Notes: generated by a model from the sequence alone, not told the origin. Shown: positions 24,369-33,378, counted from the stretch's first letter. The stretch is 34,150 nt of DNA from Firmicutes bacterium UBA7510 (GCA_002479485.1 DLNM01000023.1:35261-69410); one strand, 5' to 3'. Numbers and translations are program-made.

Positions 24369-27300
24369 ATGAAGTGGACTGGCAATCAACAAAAGGTTAT
24401 TGACACAAGAGATAAAAATATACTTGTTTCGGCGGCAGCTGGCTCTGGTAAAACTGCTGTTTTGGTTGAAAGAATTATAACCTTAGTAAGAGATAATAAT
24501 GAAAATATTGATTCTTTCTTAATTGTTACCTTTACCAATGCTGCAGCAGCCGGAATGAAGCAAAAGATACAAAAAGCATTATATAAAGCCTTAGAGGATG
24601 AATTTATAATAGATTCTAATATAAAAAAACACCTTAGAAATCAGCTTAATCTATTAAATAAAGCAAATATTTCGACTATTCACTCATTTTGTATAGATGT
24701 ATTAAGAAAGAATTTTCATGTACTAGGAATTGATCCGAATTTTAGAATCGGTGACCCTAATGAATGTCAAATACTTTTAAATGACGCTATAGATGAAGTT
24801 CTTGAGAAAGCCTACACTGAAAAAACTAGTGAATTTATTCAGCTAGTGGAATGCTTTACAAGTAATCGTTCAGACAATGAATTAGTTGATATTATAAAAG
24901 ATATGTATTATTTTGTACTAAGCTTTCCAAATCCTTTAGAATGGCTGGAAGGCTCAATTAATATGCTTAAAATTAATAAGGACAAGCTAGAAAATTCAGA
25001 GTGGATATGCATTATTAAGGAAAATATAGATACATTTTTAGATGGTGCCAAAGAGTCATTAGAGGACTGTAAGGATATATGTAAAGAGACTGTAGGTCCA
25101 AATGCATATATTGATACGATACTATCAGATTTAGATAATGTAAGTTCTTTAAAATCATCACTTGATAATAGTTTTGAATGTTTTATAGAAAAATTGTATT
25201 CAATGTCTCACCCAAGGCTTGCATCCATACGTGGCAAGGCAAAGGATGAGGTTGATGAGCATAAAATAGATGATGTAAAGCAGATACGTGAGGAATATAA
25301 AAAAATAATTGACAGTATTAGAAAACTTATACCAAATAAAACTATGGATGAGTTTACTGAAGCAATAAACTATATGTATCCTGCTATGAAGGCTTTGTAT
25401 ACTTTAGTATATGATTTAATGATAGTATTTAAAGACAAAAAATCAGATAAGGCTATAGTTGATTTTAACGACGTAGAGCATTATGCACTAGAGGCACTTT
25501 CAAATGAGGATATAAGTGAGGTTTATAAAAACAGATTCAAATTTATTTTTGTTGATGAGTATCAGGATAGCAACCAATTGCAGGAGACTTTACTTAGCAA
25601 AATAAAAAGAGATAGTAATATGTTTATGGTTGGTGACTCAAAGCAAAGTATATATAAATTTAGGCTAGCAGATGTTGACTTATTTAATTCTAAGATGGAA
25701 ACCTATAAAGTTGATTGCACATCAATCGATGATATAAACCAAAGGATAGATTTAAACCATAATTTTAGAAGTAGAAAGGAAATACTAAATGCTACTAATT
25801 ATATATTTGAAAAAATTATGTCTAAAAGTCTTGGCGAGCTAAACTATGATAATTCTGTATTCTTAAATGTAGGAATGGAGTTTGAATCTACAGACAAAGA
25901 TGTAGTTGAATTAAATATCATTGAATCGGATATAGTTGATGAAGATGAAATAGATGAAGAAATACAAGGTATGGAAACTGCCGAAATAGAGGCTTATTTT
26001 GCTGTAAGCAGGATAAAAAAATTGTTGTTAGAAAGTACGTATCACGCTAAAACAAACGAATTTAAGCCTATAGAATTTAAAGATATAGTTATACTCCTTA
26101 GGTCTGTATCTAACTGGTCAAGTGTATTTGAGGAAGTATTTTTTAATGAAGGTATACCTTTTTATTCTGATACAGGAACCGGATATTTTGAAACTATTGA
26201 AATTCAAATAATGATTAATTTATTAAGACTTATAGATAATATAAGACAGGACATTCCACTTCTTAGTATTATGCGCTCACCAATAGGTAAATTTACTACA
26301 GAGGAATTAATTAAAATAAGGGTTAAGTCTCCTAAAATTTCATTTATAGATGCCATATATATTTATAAAAATAATGAAAGTGACGAACTATCAGATAAAA
26401 TAAATACTTTTATAAATTTAATTGAAAAATATAAAAAAGATAGCAGGTACGCAAAACTTAATGATTTAATTTGGCAAATATTAATGGAGACAGATTACTA
26501 TTATTTTGTAGGTGCATTGCCAAATGGTAAAATAAGACAAGCTAACTTAAGGCTTCTAACTGACAAAGCATATGAATATGAAAAGACTTCAATGACTGGA
26601 TTATATAACTTCTTAAAATATATTGAGAAGCTTAAGATTTCAAATAGCGATGAGGCAACAGCAAAGATACTTGGTGAAAATGATAATGTTGTAAGGCTTA
26701 TGACAATACACAAAAGTAAAGGACTTGAATTTCAAGTAGTATTGCTATGCGGTTTAAATAAAAAATTTAATATGATGGATGTGTCAAAAAATATTTTAAA
26801 GCATAAAACATATGGTATAGCGCCTAAATATATCAACCCACAGCTTAGAATATACAAAGAGACTTTACCACGAATTGCTCTTAAAAATGTAACAAAGCTA
26901 GAAACCTTGTCAGAGGAGATGAGGGTTTTATATGTTGCACTTACAAGGGCTGTAGATAAACTAATAATGTGTGGAACTGTAAAAAGTATAGGTTCAAGAG
27001 CAAAGAAATGGAAAAGAGGAACAAGTCATTACAATTTATACAGTGCATTATCATACTTAGATTGGATTTGTAGTTCTTTATACAGTCACAAGGATGCTTC
27101 AGTGCTAAGAGAAGCAGTTGGCGATAATAACTGTAACATAAAGGTTGATGATTGTGAATCAAGCTGGAACATAAATTGTTTATCATTATTAGATATAAAT
27201 TATAATGTTAAGGATGCAAATATAAGTAAAGACGATAAAATCAATGGAATAAGAAGCTTTAAAGAACAAATAAATAGTGAATATATAGATGAAATAGATA

Positions 27301-27989
27301 GGCGTCTTAGTTTTGAATACAAGTATAAAAAATCTATTAATGTTCCAACAAAATTATCAGTAACTGATATGAAAAACTTAGATAATAAGGATAAAAATAT
27401 AGAAAATATTAAGTATAATATCCCAAAGCTCGTTGATATACCAATGTTTAAAGAGAAAAAGGCTGAATTTACAAAGGCTGAAATAGGCACAATAACTCAC
27501 TATGTAATGCAACATTTAAATATAAAAGAAAGACTTGAGTTGGATAATATAAAAAATCAAATTTCTAACATGGTTAATACTAATATACTGACAGTGGATG
27601 AAGCCAGTGTTGTTAATGTTAACCAAATATTAAACTTTTTTAATTCAGACATAGGAAAAAGGATGATTAATTCTAGCAAAATCAAAAGAGAAACACCATT
27701 TATTATTAAAAAACAAGCGAATGGTATAATTAAAAACTTAAATGAGGATGATAATATTCTTGTTCAGGGTATTATAGATTGCTATTTTTATGAGGGTGAT
27801 GAAATAGTCGTACTCGACTATAAAACTGATGCAGTCCACAATAATATTGACATTATAAAGGGACAATATGAAACACAAATTCTTGCATATAAGGAAGCAT
27901 TAGAAAAATTAACAAATAAGGTTGTTAAGGAATGCTACTTATACCTTTTTGATAATAATATGCAAATTAAGATTGAAGGTAGGAAATAA
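24369..27989 (+). CDS. addA: ATP-dependent helicase/nuclease subunit A (AddA)
   Basis: UvrD-type superfamily 1 helicase with a C-terminal RecB-family nuclease domain, 1206 aa from the chosen start. It is the motor and second nuclease of the AddAB break-resection complex. N-terminal KWTGNQQKVI (Q-motif-like), Walker A SAAAGSGKTAVLVERI, VTFTNAAAAGMKQKI, the Walker B region FVDEYQDSNQLQ, GDSKQSIYKFR, LMTIHKSKGLEF and LYVALTRAVDKL are all present. The nuclease motif is GIIDCYFYEGDEIVVLDYKTD with QILAYKEAL. ATG 24369 has GAGGTG at the right distance and matches the usual family start. It heads an operon with the MFS, rmuC and HAD genes, and is separated from addB. Confidence 0.96.
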   Translation: MKWTGNQQKVIDTRDKNILVSAAAGSGKTAVLVERIITLVRDNNENIDSFLIVTFTNAAAAGMKQKIQKALYKALEDEFIIDSNIKKHLRNQLNLLNKANISTIHSFCIDVLRKNFHVLGIDPNFRIGDPNECQILLNDAIDEVLEKAYTEKTSEFIQLVECFTSNRSDNELVDIIKDMYYFVLSFPNPLEWLEGSINMLKINKDKLENSEWICIIKENIDTFLDGAKESLEDCKDICKETVGPNAYIDTILSDLDNVSSLKSSLDNSFECFIEKLYSMSHPRLASIRGKAKDEVDEHKIDDVKQIREEYKKIIDSIRKLIPNKTMDEFTEAINYMYPAMKALYTLVYDLMIVFKDKKSDKAIVDFNDVEHYALEALSNEDISEVYKNRFKFIFVDEYQDSNQLQETLLSKIKRDSNMFMVGDSKQSIYKFRLADVDLFNSKMETYKVDCTSIDDINQRIDLNHNFRSRKEILNATNYIFEKIMSKSLGELNYDNSVFLNVGMEFESTDKDVVELNIIESDIVDEDEIDEEIQGMETAEIEAYFAVSRIKKLLLESTYHAKTNEFKPIEFKDIVILLRSVSNWSSVFEEVFFNEGIPFYSDTGTGYFETIEIQIMINLLRLIDNIRQDIPLLSIMRSPIGKFTTEELIKIRVKSPKISFIDAIYIYKNNESDELSDKINTFINLIEKYKKDSRYAKLNDLIWQILMETDYYYFVGALPNGKIRQANLRLLTDKAYEYEKTSMTGLYNFLKYIEKLKISNSDEATAKILGENDNVVRLMTIHKSKGLEFQVVLLCGLNKKFNMMDVSKNILKHKTYGIAPKYINPQLRIYKETLPRIALKNVTKLETLSEEMRVLYVALTRAVDKLIMCGTVKSIGSRAKKWKRGTSHYNLYSALSYLDWICSSLYSHKDASVLREAVGDNNCNIKVDDCESSWNINCLSLLDINYNVKDANISKDDKINGIRSFKEQINSEYIDEIDRRLSFEYKYKKSINVPTKLSVTDMKNLDNKDKNIENIKYNIPKLVDIPMFKEKKAEFTKAEIGTITHYVMQHLNIKERLELDNIKNQISNMVNTNILTVDEASVVNVNQILNFFNSDIGKRMINSSKIKRETPFIIKKQANGIIKNLNEDDNILVQGIIDCYFYEGDEIVVLDYKTDAVHNNIDIIKGQYETQILAYKEALEKLTNKVVKECYLYLFDNNMQIKIEGRK

Positions 27990-27990
27990 A

Positions 27991-29166
27991 TTGAGAAATT
28001 TAAAAAAAGTATCAATATTTAGATTAATATTAATAGGCTCTACTTTTTCTTTATTGGCAAACTGCGTTCATCCAATAACGCCTACGCTTTTTGTTAATTT
28101 GAATTTTCCTGATTATATGTTTGGCGTGGCATTTGCAACTATGTCTATAGCGGTATCTTTATCTTCACCTCTATGGGGTCGACTAGGGAGTAAGATTGGC
28201 TATGTTAAGATAATGCTTTTAGGTATACCTGGCTATGGTCTTGGACAGCTAATATTTGGAATAGCCAAAACTCCATTTATTGCATTGGTTGGAAGGTTTG
28301 TTGCTGGCTGGTTTAGTGCTGCAGTGTTTGTTGCTATAATGGCTTACACTGTAAATATTACTACTAATGAAAATCGTTCAAAATATATGTCCTATTATGC
28401 TGCATTTTCTTCCTTTGCTGGAGCAATGGGATATTTGGTTGGAGGACTTTTAGGTGATATTTCAATTAAATTAACTTTTTATGTTCAGGTGGTTAGTACA
28501 TTAGTTCTTACACTTATAGCGGCATTAATTTTAGGTGAGAGTAGTAATACCAGTACATATGTTTATGATATAAATAAATCTGTAACTGTTAATAAGAAAG
28601 GTATTTATACTACAGCACTTGTTACCTTTTTAGTTGGTGTGTTTATTTGTTCTTTTGCAACTACAGCTTATGATAATGCCTTTAATTATTATATAAAAGC
28701 AGAGCTTGATTTTCCTGCATCATACAATGGTATAATAAAAGCTGTGATAGGAATAATTGGGCTTACTGCTAATTTTACAATAAATATTTATATAATAAAA
28801 AATACAAATGTTAGAAAATCAATAATTTTCATATTATTATTGTGCGGTATTTCTACATTTGCAGTTCCATTTATACCAAGTGTACTATACTTTATACTTG
28901 GAAACATAGTATTTTTTACATTTAACGCTATGTACATACCTATTCAACAGGCATTGGCTACAATGAATGTTAACAAAAATGATAGTGGAGTTATATCTGG
29001 AGTATTCAATTCAATAACTTCAGCTGGAAGAATAGCAGGGGCATTGTTTGCTGGATTTGCTTATTCCTTTGGAAGCAAAATTCCGTTTTTTGCTGCATCT
29101 ATTGCTTTTCTACTTGCAGTTTTAGTAAGTACATACAATTATAGGCAGCATAAAAGCATAAATTAA
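27991..29166 (+). CDS. Major facilitator superfamily transporter
   Basis: An integral membrane protein of 391 aa with about 12 hydrophobic helices in two halves, of the drug/H+ antiporter (DHA1, TetA-like) type. The conserved loop between helices 2 and 3 is LWGRLGSKIGYVKIMLLG, and GRFVAGWFSAAVFVAI follows. A TTG at 27991, one base after the addA stop, is the likely start because AGGTAGGA lies before it; longer readings would run inside addA. Substrate unknown. It is tightly coupled to addA by position but has no functional link I know of. Confidence 0.85.
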   Translation: MRNLKKVSIFRLILIGSTFSLLANCVHPITPTLFVNLNFPDYMFGVAFATMSIAVSLSSPLWGRLGSKIGYVKIMLLGIPGYGLGQLIFGIAKTPFIALVGRFVAGWFSAAVFVAIMAYTVNITTNENRSKYMSYYAAFSSFAGAMGYLVGGLLGDISIKLTFYVQVVSTLVLTLIAALILGESSNTSTYVYDINKSVTVNKKGIYTTALVTFLVGVFICSFATTAYDNAFNYYIKAELDFPASYNGIIKAVIGIIGLTANFTINIYIIKNTNVRKSIIFILLLCGISTFAVPFIPSVLYFILGNIVFFTFNAMYIPIQQALATMNVNKNDSGVISGVFNSITSAGRIAGALFAGFAYSFGSKIPFFAASIAFLLAVLVSTYNYRQHKSIN

Positions 29167-29188
29167 ACAAATAAATGAGGTGCTACAT

Positions 29189-30418
29189 ATGGAAATTATT
29201 ATTTTAATGACAACATCAATATGTGCTGTAGCAAGTATTATTATTCTTATAAGGCTTTTTACTAGGACAAGCAATGAAAATAACTATGCTTACTTTGACA
29301 GCTTAGCTACAAAAATAAGTGAATTAGATCAAAGGCAATTAAAGGCATTGCTAGAAAATAAGCTACAGATGGTAGAAAGATTAGAGAATATTTCTACTCG
29401 TATGAATAAGGATTTTATAAGCTTTCAAGAAGGTACATCAAAATATATAAACGAATCAAACATAAAGCTTGCTGAAAGCTTAACCAATAATTTTAATACA
29501 TTAACTAAAAGAATAGATGATAACCTTAATAGTATTAACAAAAGAGTAGATGAAAGGCTTAATGAAGGATTTGAAAAAACTAATAAAACTTTTGCAAACA
29601 TCTTAGAAAGACTTTCTAAAATAGATGAGGCACAAAAGAAAATAGATAGTCTATCAACAAATATTATCTCATTGCAGGATATTCTCACTGATAAGAAAAG
29701 CAGAGGAACATTTGGAGAAATACAGCTTAATAACATTTTAATTTCTATATTTGGAGAAGGCAACGATAAGATTTTTCAAATTCAAAAGAAATTGTCAAAT
29801 GGTAATATAATAGATGCTGTAGTTTATATTCCTGAACCTGTTGGAACTTTGTGCATTGATTCAAAATTTCCACTAGAAAACTACCAAAGAATGATTGATA
29901 AAAATATTTCTGAGTTTGAAAGAGTACAGGCTGAGAGAGAGTTTAAAATTAACATTAAAAAACACATTAATGATATTAGCAGCAAATATATAATAAGCGG
30001 AGAAACCTCTGAACAGGCTGTGATGTTTATACCAGCAGAAGCAATATTTGCTGAGATTAATGCCTATCATCAAGACTTAATAGATTATGCAAATAGTAAG
30101 AAGGTTTGGCTTGCGTCTCCAACAACATTAATGTCAGTATTATCAACAGTTCAAGTGATACTTAAGAATATGGAAAGAGAAAAATATTCTAGTATAATTC
30201 ATTCTGAGCTAAACAAGCTTGGAGAAGAGTTTAAAAGATATAAAACACGTTGGAATGCCCTTGCTAAGGATATAAAAAAGGTTTCAGATGATGTTGAGCA
30301 TATAAATATTACCTCTAATAAAATAGAGAAGAAATTTAATAGTATTTCAATGGTTGAAATTGATAATGAAAATATTGACTTTGTAAATGACATAGGGGAA
30401 ATAGAAGAAATAGAATAA
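29189..30418 (+). CDS. rmuC: RmuC family DNA recombination protein
   Basis: A 409-aa protein with one N-terminal membrane helix (about residues 1-20), a long coiled coil (about 40-165, with heptad-like runs such as LNSINKRVDERLNEGFEKTN), and the RmuC nuclease-like core: KKSRGTFGEIQLNNIL, CIDSKFPLENYQRM, and QAVMFIPAEAIFAEI followed by VWLASPTTLMSVLSTVQ. RmuC limits inversion at short inverted repeats in E. coli; the mechanism is not known in detail. The start ATG 29189 has GAGGTG 6 nt upstream. Its place behind addA groups two DNA-recombination genes in one transcript. Confidence 0.92.
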   Translation: MEIIILMTTSICAVASIIILIRLFTRTSNENNYAYFDSLATKISELDQRQLKALLENKLQMVERLENISTRMNKDFISFQEGTSKYINESNIKLAESLTNNFNTLTKRIDDNLNSINKRVDERLNEGFEKTNKTFANILERLSKIDEAQKKIDSLSTNIISLQDILTDKKSRGTFGEIQLNNILISIFGEGNDKIFQIQKKLSNGNIIDAVVYIPEPVGTLCIDSKFPLENYQRMIDKNISEFERVQAEREFKINIKKHINDISSKYIISGETSEQAVMFIPAEAIFAEINAYHQDLIDYANSKKVWLASPTTLMSVLSTVQVILKNMEREKYSSIIHSELNKLGEEFKRYKTRWNALAKDIKKVSDDVEHINITSNKIEKKFNSISMVEIDNENIDFVNDIGEIEEIE

Positions 30419-30453
30419 AATGTATCGCCACGAATTGGCGTATGGAGGTATTT

Positions 30454-31074
30454 ATGGATAGTATAATTTTTGATTTAGATGGGACACTGTGGGATAGCAG
30501 AAAAGAAGTTTGTATTGCTTGGAATGAGGTATTAAAGGATTTTGATATTGTAAAAAAAGAAGTTACAGTAGAAGATATGACTTCTACTATGGGAATGCTA
30601 CTTGTAGATATAGGTAGAAAGTTATTTTCAGAGTTAGATGATGAAGAGCTTAATAAATTACTTGATGCTTGTTGCCATAGAGAAAATGAATATTTAACTA
30701 AAAATGGAGCTAAACTTTTTGATAATTTAGAACATATCTTACAAGAACTTTCTAAAAAATATAAGCTTCTTATAGTTAGCAACTGCAATGACGGATATAT
30801 TGAAAGCTTTTTAGAAGCTCATAAGCTAGGAAAATACTTTGTAGATACAGAATGTCCAGGGCGTTCACGTTTAAATAAAGCAGGAAATAATAAGCTTATA
30901 ATAGAAAGAAACAATCTTATATCACCAATCTATGTAGGTGACACTCAAGGAGATTGTAACTCAGCTAAAGAGGCAGGAATTCCATTTGTATACGCTAGAT
31001 ATGGATTTGGTAAAAATGTTGAAGGATATGATTATGTAATTGATAAAATTGAGGATTTATTAGATTTATTATAG
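30454..31074 (+). CDS. HAD superfamily phosphatase (phosphoglycolate-phosphatase-like)
   Basis: A 206-aa cytoplasmic hydrolase. Motif I IIFDLDGTLWDS supplies the nucleophile Asp. Motif II is LLIVSNCNDG, with lysine motif III around LNKAGNNK, and motif IV IYVGDTQGDCNSAKEAGIPFVY. The small helical cap between motifs I and II is the Gph/PGMB-like type. The substrate cannot be deduced. ATG 30454 is the start because the upstream in-frame ATG (30442) lies in the GGAGG site. A small hairpin (30427-30440) lies between rmuC and this gene. Confidence 0.88.
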   Translation: MDSIIFDLDGTLWDSRKEVCIAWNEVLKDFDIVKKEVTVEDMTSTMGMLLVDIGRKLFSELDDEELNKLLDACCHRENEYLTKNGAKLFDNLEHILQELSKKYKLLIVSNCNDGYIESFLEAHKLGKYFVDTECPGRSRLNKAGNNKLIIERNNLISPIYVGDTQGDCNSAKEAGIPFVYARYGFGKNVEGYDYVIDKIEDLLDLL

Positions 31075-31083
31075 GGGTTAATA

Positions 31084-31126
31084 GCGTGAAAAGATATTCA
31101 CGCGAAAAATCAAAAAACGATTTTTC
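31084..31126 (+). terminator. Paired hairpins after the addA-rmuC-HAD operon
   Basis: Two adjacent stems: GCGTGAA/TTCACGC (31084-31090 with 31097-31103) and GAAAAATC/GATTTTTC (31104-31111 with 31119-31126), then ATTTCTATTT. The second resembles an intrinsic terminator for the operon, with a weak U tract. Confidence 0.5.
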
Positions 31127-31170
31127 ATTTCTATTTGTGATAACACGAAGTGGTATAATGGGAGGGTTAT

Positions 31171-31608
31171 ATGAATATTTTAATTAGTGCGTGTTTATTA
31201 GGTGTTAATTGTAGATACGATGGAAGTGGCAAAGAAGTACCAGAATTAAAGGAGCTTTTATCAAAACACACTTTGATTCCAATATGTCCAGAACAGTTAG
31301 GAGGACTGTCAACTCCTAGAAGTCCTGCTGAAATAAAAGAAAATAAAGTTATAAGCAAAGATTCAAATGATGTAACTTATGAATTTATAAAAGGTGCAGA
31401 AGTAACCTTAAAACTAGCAAAGCTATACAATTGTAAGTATGCTATTTTAAAAGAAAAAAGTCCATCCTGCGGAAGTGGCAAAATATATGATGGTACATTT
31501 TCCAAGACATTAGTTGAGGGTGATGGTTTTGCAGCTAAGCTATTAAAGGAAAACGGTGTGGAAATAATTGGCGAAACAGAAGTTGCAAATTTTTTAAAAA
31601 ACTATTGA
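31171..31608 (+). CDS. DUF523 family protein
   Basis: A 145-aa cytoplasmic protein of the DUF523 family. Its hallmarks are MNILISACLLGVNCRYDGSGK at the start, CPEQLGGLSTPRSPAEI in the middle, and AILKEKSPSCGSGKIYDGTF. Four conserved cysteines (ACLLG, NCRYD, CPEQ, SCGSG) could bind metal or act in catalysis; the function of the family is not established in my knowledge. GGAGGG precedes the ATG. It stands alone before tRNA-Leu. Confidence 0.92.
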   Translation: MNILISACLLGVNCRYDGSGKEVPELKELLSKHTLIPICPEQLGGLSTPRSPAEIKENKVISKDSNDVTYEFIKGAEVTLKLAKLYNCKYAILKEKSPSCGSGKIYDGTFSKTLVEGDGFAAKLLKENGVEIIGETEVANFLKNY

Positions 31609-31633
31609 TTTATTCTATGAGTTGTGCTACTAT
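31605..31633 (+). promoter_or_regulatory. Promoter of tRNA-Leu
   Basis: TTGATT (31605-31610), 17 bp and TACTAT (31628-31633) with an extended -10 TG (31625-31626), about 20 bp upstream of the tRNA. The -35 overlaps the end of the DUF523 gene. Confidence 0.6.
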
Positions 31634-31653
31634 AAACAAGTGATATTTTTCAT

Positions 31654-31735
31654 GCCGGTGTGACGGAACGGCAGACGTACACGACTCAAAATCGTGCGGG
31701 AAACCATGTGGGTTCAAATCCCACCACCGGTACCA
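31654..31735 (+). tRNA. tRNA-Leu (anticodon CAA)
   Basis: Class II tRNA of 82 nt with encoded CCA. The acceptor stem GCCGGTG pairs with CACCGGT, and the discriminator base is A. The anticodon stem CACGA/TCGTG encloses CTCAAAA, so the anticodon is CAA (31687-31689), reading UUG. A long variable arm (CGGGAAACCATG) is typical of leucine tRNA. The T arm TGGGTTCAAATCCCA is canonical. Confidence 0.95.
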
Positions 31736-31751
31736 AACATAATAATTTATA

Positions 31752-31771
31752 TTAATTGAAATTTCAATTAA
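31752..31771. repeat. Perfect 20-bp palindrome after tRNA-Leu
   Basis: TTAATTGAAATTTCAATTAA equals its own reverse complement. It lies between the tRNA 3' end and the truncated integrase. It may be a recombinase or regulator site, or simply AT-rich chance. Confidence 0.5.
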
Positions 31772-31780
31772 ATATAAAAT

Positions 31781-31810
31781 AAAAGACACTTTTTTAAAAG
31801 TGTCTTTTTA
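31781..31810. terminator. Intrinsic terminator after tRNA-Leu
   Basis: AAAAGACACTTTT (31781-31793) pairs with AAAAGTGTCTTTT (31796-31808), realistically 12 bp with a 4-nt loop, followed by T. The flanking T/A runs make it usable from both strands, so it could also insulate the integrase remnant. Confidence 0.8.
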
Positions 31811-31850
31811 TATATTTTTTTGGTTAAACGATTTAGTAATCGTATGCTCT

Positions 31851-32276
31851 TTAATCATATTTAAGTTTATATAAATTATCTAAAAGTGAATTTCTATTCT
31901 TCTCGAAAAGCTTTATAGTGTTAGCTAAATGTACATAAACTGTTACCATTTTTAAGGTAGTATGACCGAGTATTATCTGTAAGGTTAAACTATCACCACC
32001 ATTTATTAAATAGTAAGTAGAAAATGTATGTCGAAGCAAATGAGGATATAAACGAGTTATACCTGAACTACTTTTCAATCGACTAAATAATGACCTGATA
32101 GTATCGACTGTTATTGGTGTAGAATCTTGATTTAAAAAGACTCTATTAGTTTCAATATCTTCCATTGGTCTAAAATGATATATATATTTATAAAGTAATT
32201 TTTTAGATAATACACCAAGTGGTATTAATCTTTCTTTGTTACCTTTACCAGTAACCTTTATTATACTTTTAAACAA
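31851..32276 (-). pseudogene. Truncated tyrosine recombinase (integrase C-terminal half)
   Basis: About 141 residues of a phage-type integrase catalytic domain. Present are the beta-hairpin lysine motif TGKGNKERLIPL, the HLLRHTFST box, LGHTTLK with the second histidine/tryptophan position, and the nucleophile Tyr in TVYVHL. Absent are the N-terminal DNA-binding domains and the first catalytic Arg, which should lie just before TGKGNKER. The open frame begins at a TTG, preceded at once by an in-frame stop, and it abuts a Rep fragment in another frame. It is therefore a decayed end of an element that probably used the neighbouring tRNA-Leu as its attachment site. Confidence 0.8.
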
Positions 32277-32536
32277 TTAGCCAATAATACAAGATTATCT
32301 GAACCATATGCTATGTTATAACCTAGAAGTACCTTATGTATAGAGCATGTTATTTTTAAACTATTATCTTTATTTATTTTTATATTAATGCTACTATCAT
32401 AAGAACCCTCTATAGAACCAACACTAAATTGATAAATAACTTCCCCAGTACTATTATCATACTGGAGATTACTTGCTATATCAAAAGCGCTAAATGTTGA
32501 TATATTGTGGTTGTTGGGTGAGAAAGAGACATTTTC
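32261..32536 (-). pseudogene. Fragment of gpII/X-like replication initiation protein
   Basis: On the minus strand an open frame of about 91 codons, lacking a start codon, ends at 32261-32263. It includes YDNSTGEVIYQFSVGSIEGS, YDSSINIKI, and KITCSIHKVLLGYNIAYG. These match my memory of the N-terminal third of phage/plasmid replication initiators of the gene II/X family (SLEGSYDS and HKxLLGHNVYGG). Both ends are missing. The frame stops inside the start of the integrase fragment, which marks a deletion junction near 32262-32275. With the integrase piece it represents the scar of an integrated replicative element. Confidence 0.55.
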
Positions 32537-32596
32537 TTAACAGAATAATCTATCTGCAACATATAATTTTGTTATGGATTATTTGTGTTTTAATGC

Positions 32597-32648
32597 TATA
32601 ATTGAGGTAGAGTAATTTTATTTTCTGCTTAACTTGTTTTTAAGCAGA
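32597..32648 (+). promoter_or_regulatory. Extended -10 promoter and leader hairpin of the GNAT gene
   Basis: TGCTATAAT (32594-32602) is an extended -10 with a poor -35. A perfect 9-bp hairpin (32624-32632 with 32640-32648, loop of 7) follows in the leader, 44 bp before the start codon. It has no U tract, so it is more likely an mRNA 5' stability element or operator than a terminator. Confidence 0.5.
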
Positions 32649-32692
32649 GTTAGTACAGTATTTATATAATCCACAGAAAAAGGAGAAAGGCT

Positions 32693-33232
32693 ATGATTGA
32701 ATTACATGAAATTACCCATGATAATTTTGAGGCAGTGCTAGAGTTAAGAATAACAGACGAGCAGAAAGGTAATGTAGATTCCAGTATTTATTGTTTGGCT
32801 AAAGCCTATGTAAAGATTACCAATGATGAAAAGCCTCCTATGATTTTCGCAATATGCAACGATAGTGAAGTTATAGGATATGTCGATATCGGTTTTTTTG
32901 AGTTGGCAGAAAGTGCATTTTTGAGCAAAAAATATGGCGATAAATATACCTATGGACTTAACCGTTTTATGATTGATAAGAAGCACCAAGGCAAAGGGCT
33001 TGGCAAAAAGGCTATGTTAAAAGTTATTGAGTATATACAGTCGTTTCCACAAGGTGAAGCTGATGCAATTTCTACATCTTACTGGATGACAAACGAAGAT
33101 GCTCGGGAATTGTTTTTATCCGTTGGTTTCGTTGAAACAGGGGCAGTATGGGATGGTCAAACAGGGGGTAACTGGAATACAGAAAGAGAAGATATAGAGT
33201 ATGCAGAAGTAGGCGCTAGGCTTGGATTATAA
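32693..33232 (+). CDS. GNAT family N-acetyltransferase
   Basis: A 179-aa acetyl-CoA-dependent acetyltransferase. The core fold shows IFAICNDSEVIGYVDIGF, then the pyrophosphate-binding motif A FMIDKKHQGKGLGKKAMLKVI (R/Q-x-x-G-x-G/A form), and NEDARELFLSVGFVETG in motif B. The N-terminus (ITDEQKGNVDSSIYCLAKAYVK) resembles the spermidine/spermine acetyltransferase BltD group, so a polyamine or related amine is a plausible substrate. An AGGAGAAAGG site precedes the ATG. By eye its base composition and codons (CGT, CCG, GGG) are richer in GC than its neighbours, and it sits beside an element scar, so recent transfer is likely. Confidence 0.85.
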   Translation: MIELHEITHDNFEAVLELRITDEQKGNVDSSIYCLAKAYVKITNDEKPPMIFAICNDSEVIGYVDIGFFELAESAFLSKKYGDKYTYGLNRFMIDKKHQGKGLGKKAMLKVIEYIQSFPQGEADAISTSYWMTNEDARELFLSVGFVETGAVWDGQTGGNWNTEREDIEYAEVGARLGL

Positions 33233-33335
33233 TAAGTCGAAAGATGTGATTATAATATCGTAGCGAATAAGCATAATGGGCGCACATAATTAGCCTAACA
33301 CAAGCGCAACTAATATTTTTCATGTATGGAATCAA

Positions 33336-33378
33336 AAAGCAGATACCTAAATTTTCGGGTGTCTACTTTAGCTTTTTT
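33336..33378 (+). terminator. Intrinsic terminator after the GNAT gene
   Basis: AAAGCAGATACC (33336-33347) pairs with GGTGTCTACTTT (33358-33369), 12 bp with one C-A mismatch, and a T run follows (33373-33378). The remainder of the 360-bp gap (33233-33592) shows no gene. Confidence 0.7.

Noticed and set aside
27922..27990. Longer MFS transporter beginning within addA
   Set aside because: It would overlap addA by 68 bp with no ribosome site; TTG 27991 has AGGTAGGA and gives a normal N-terminus.
31084..31126. CRISPR-like repeats before the DUF523 gene
   Set aside because: The two stems have unrelated sequences and there is no repeat-spacer periodicity; they are ordinary hairpins.
31151..31159. 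Extended -10 promoter (TGGTATAAT) for the DUF523 gene
   Set aside because: Transcription would begin inside or after the ribosome site, only a few bases before the ATG, and there is no -35 box; not convincing.
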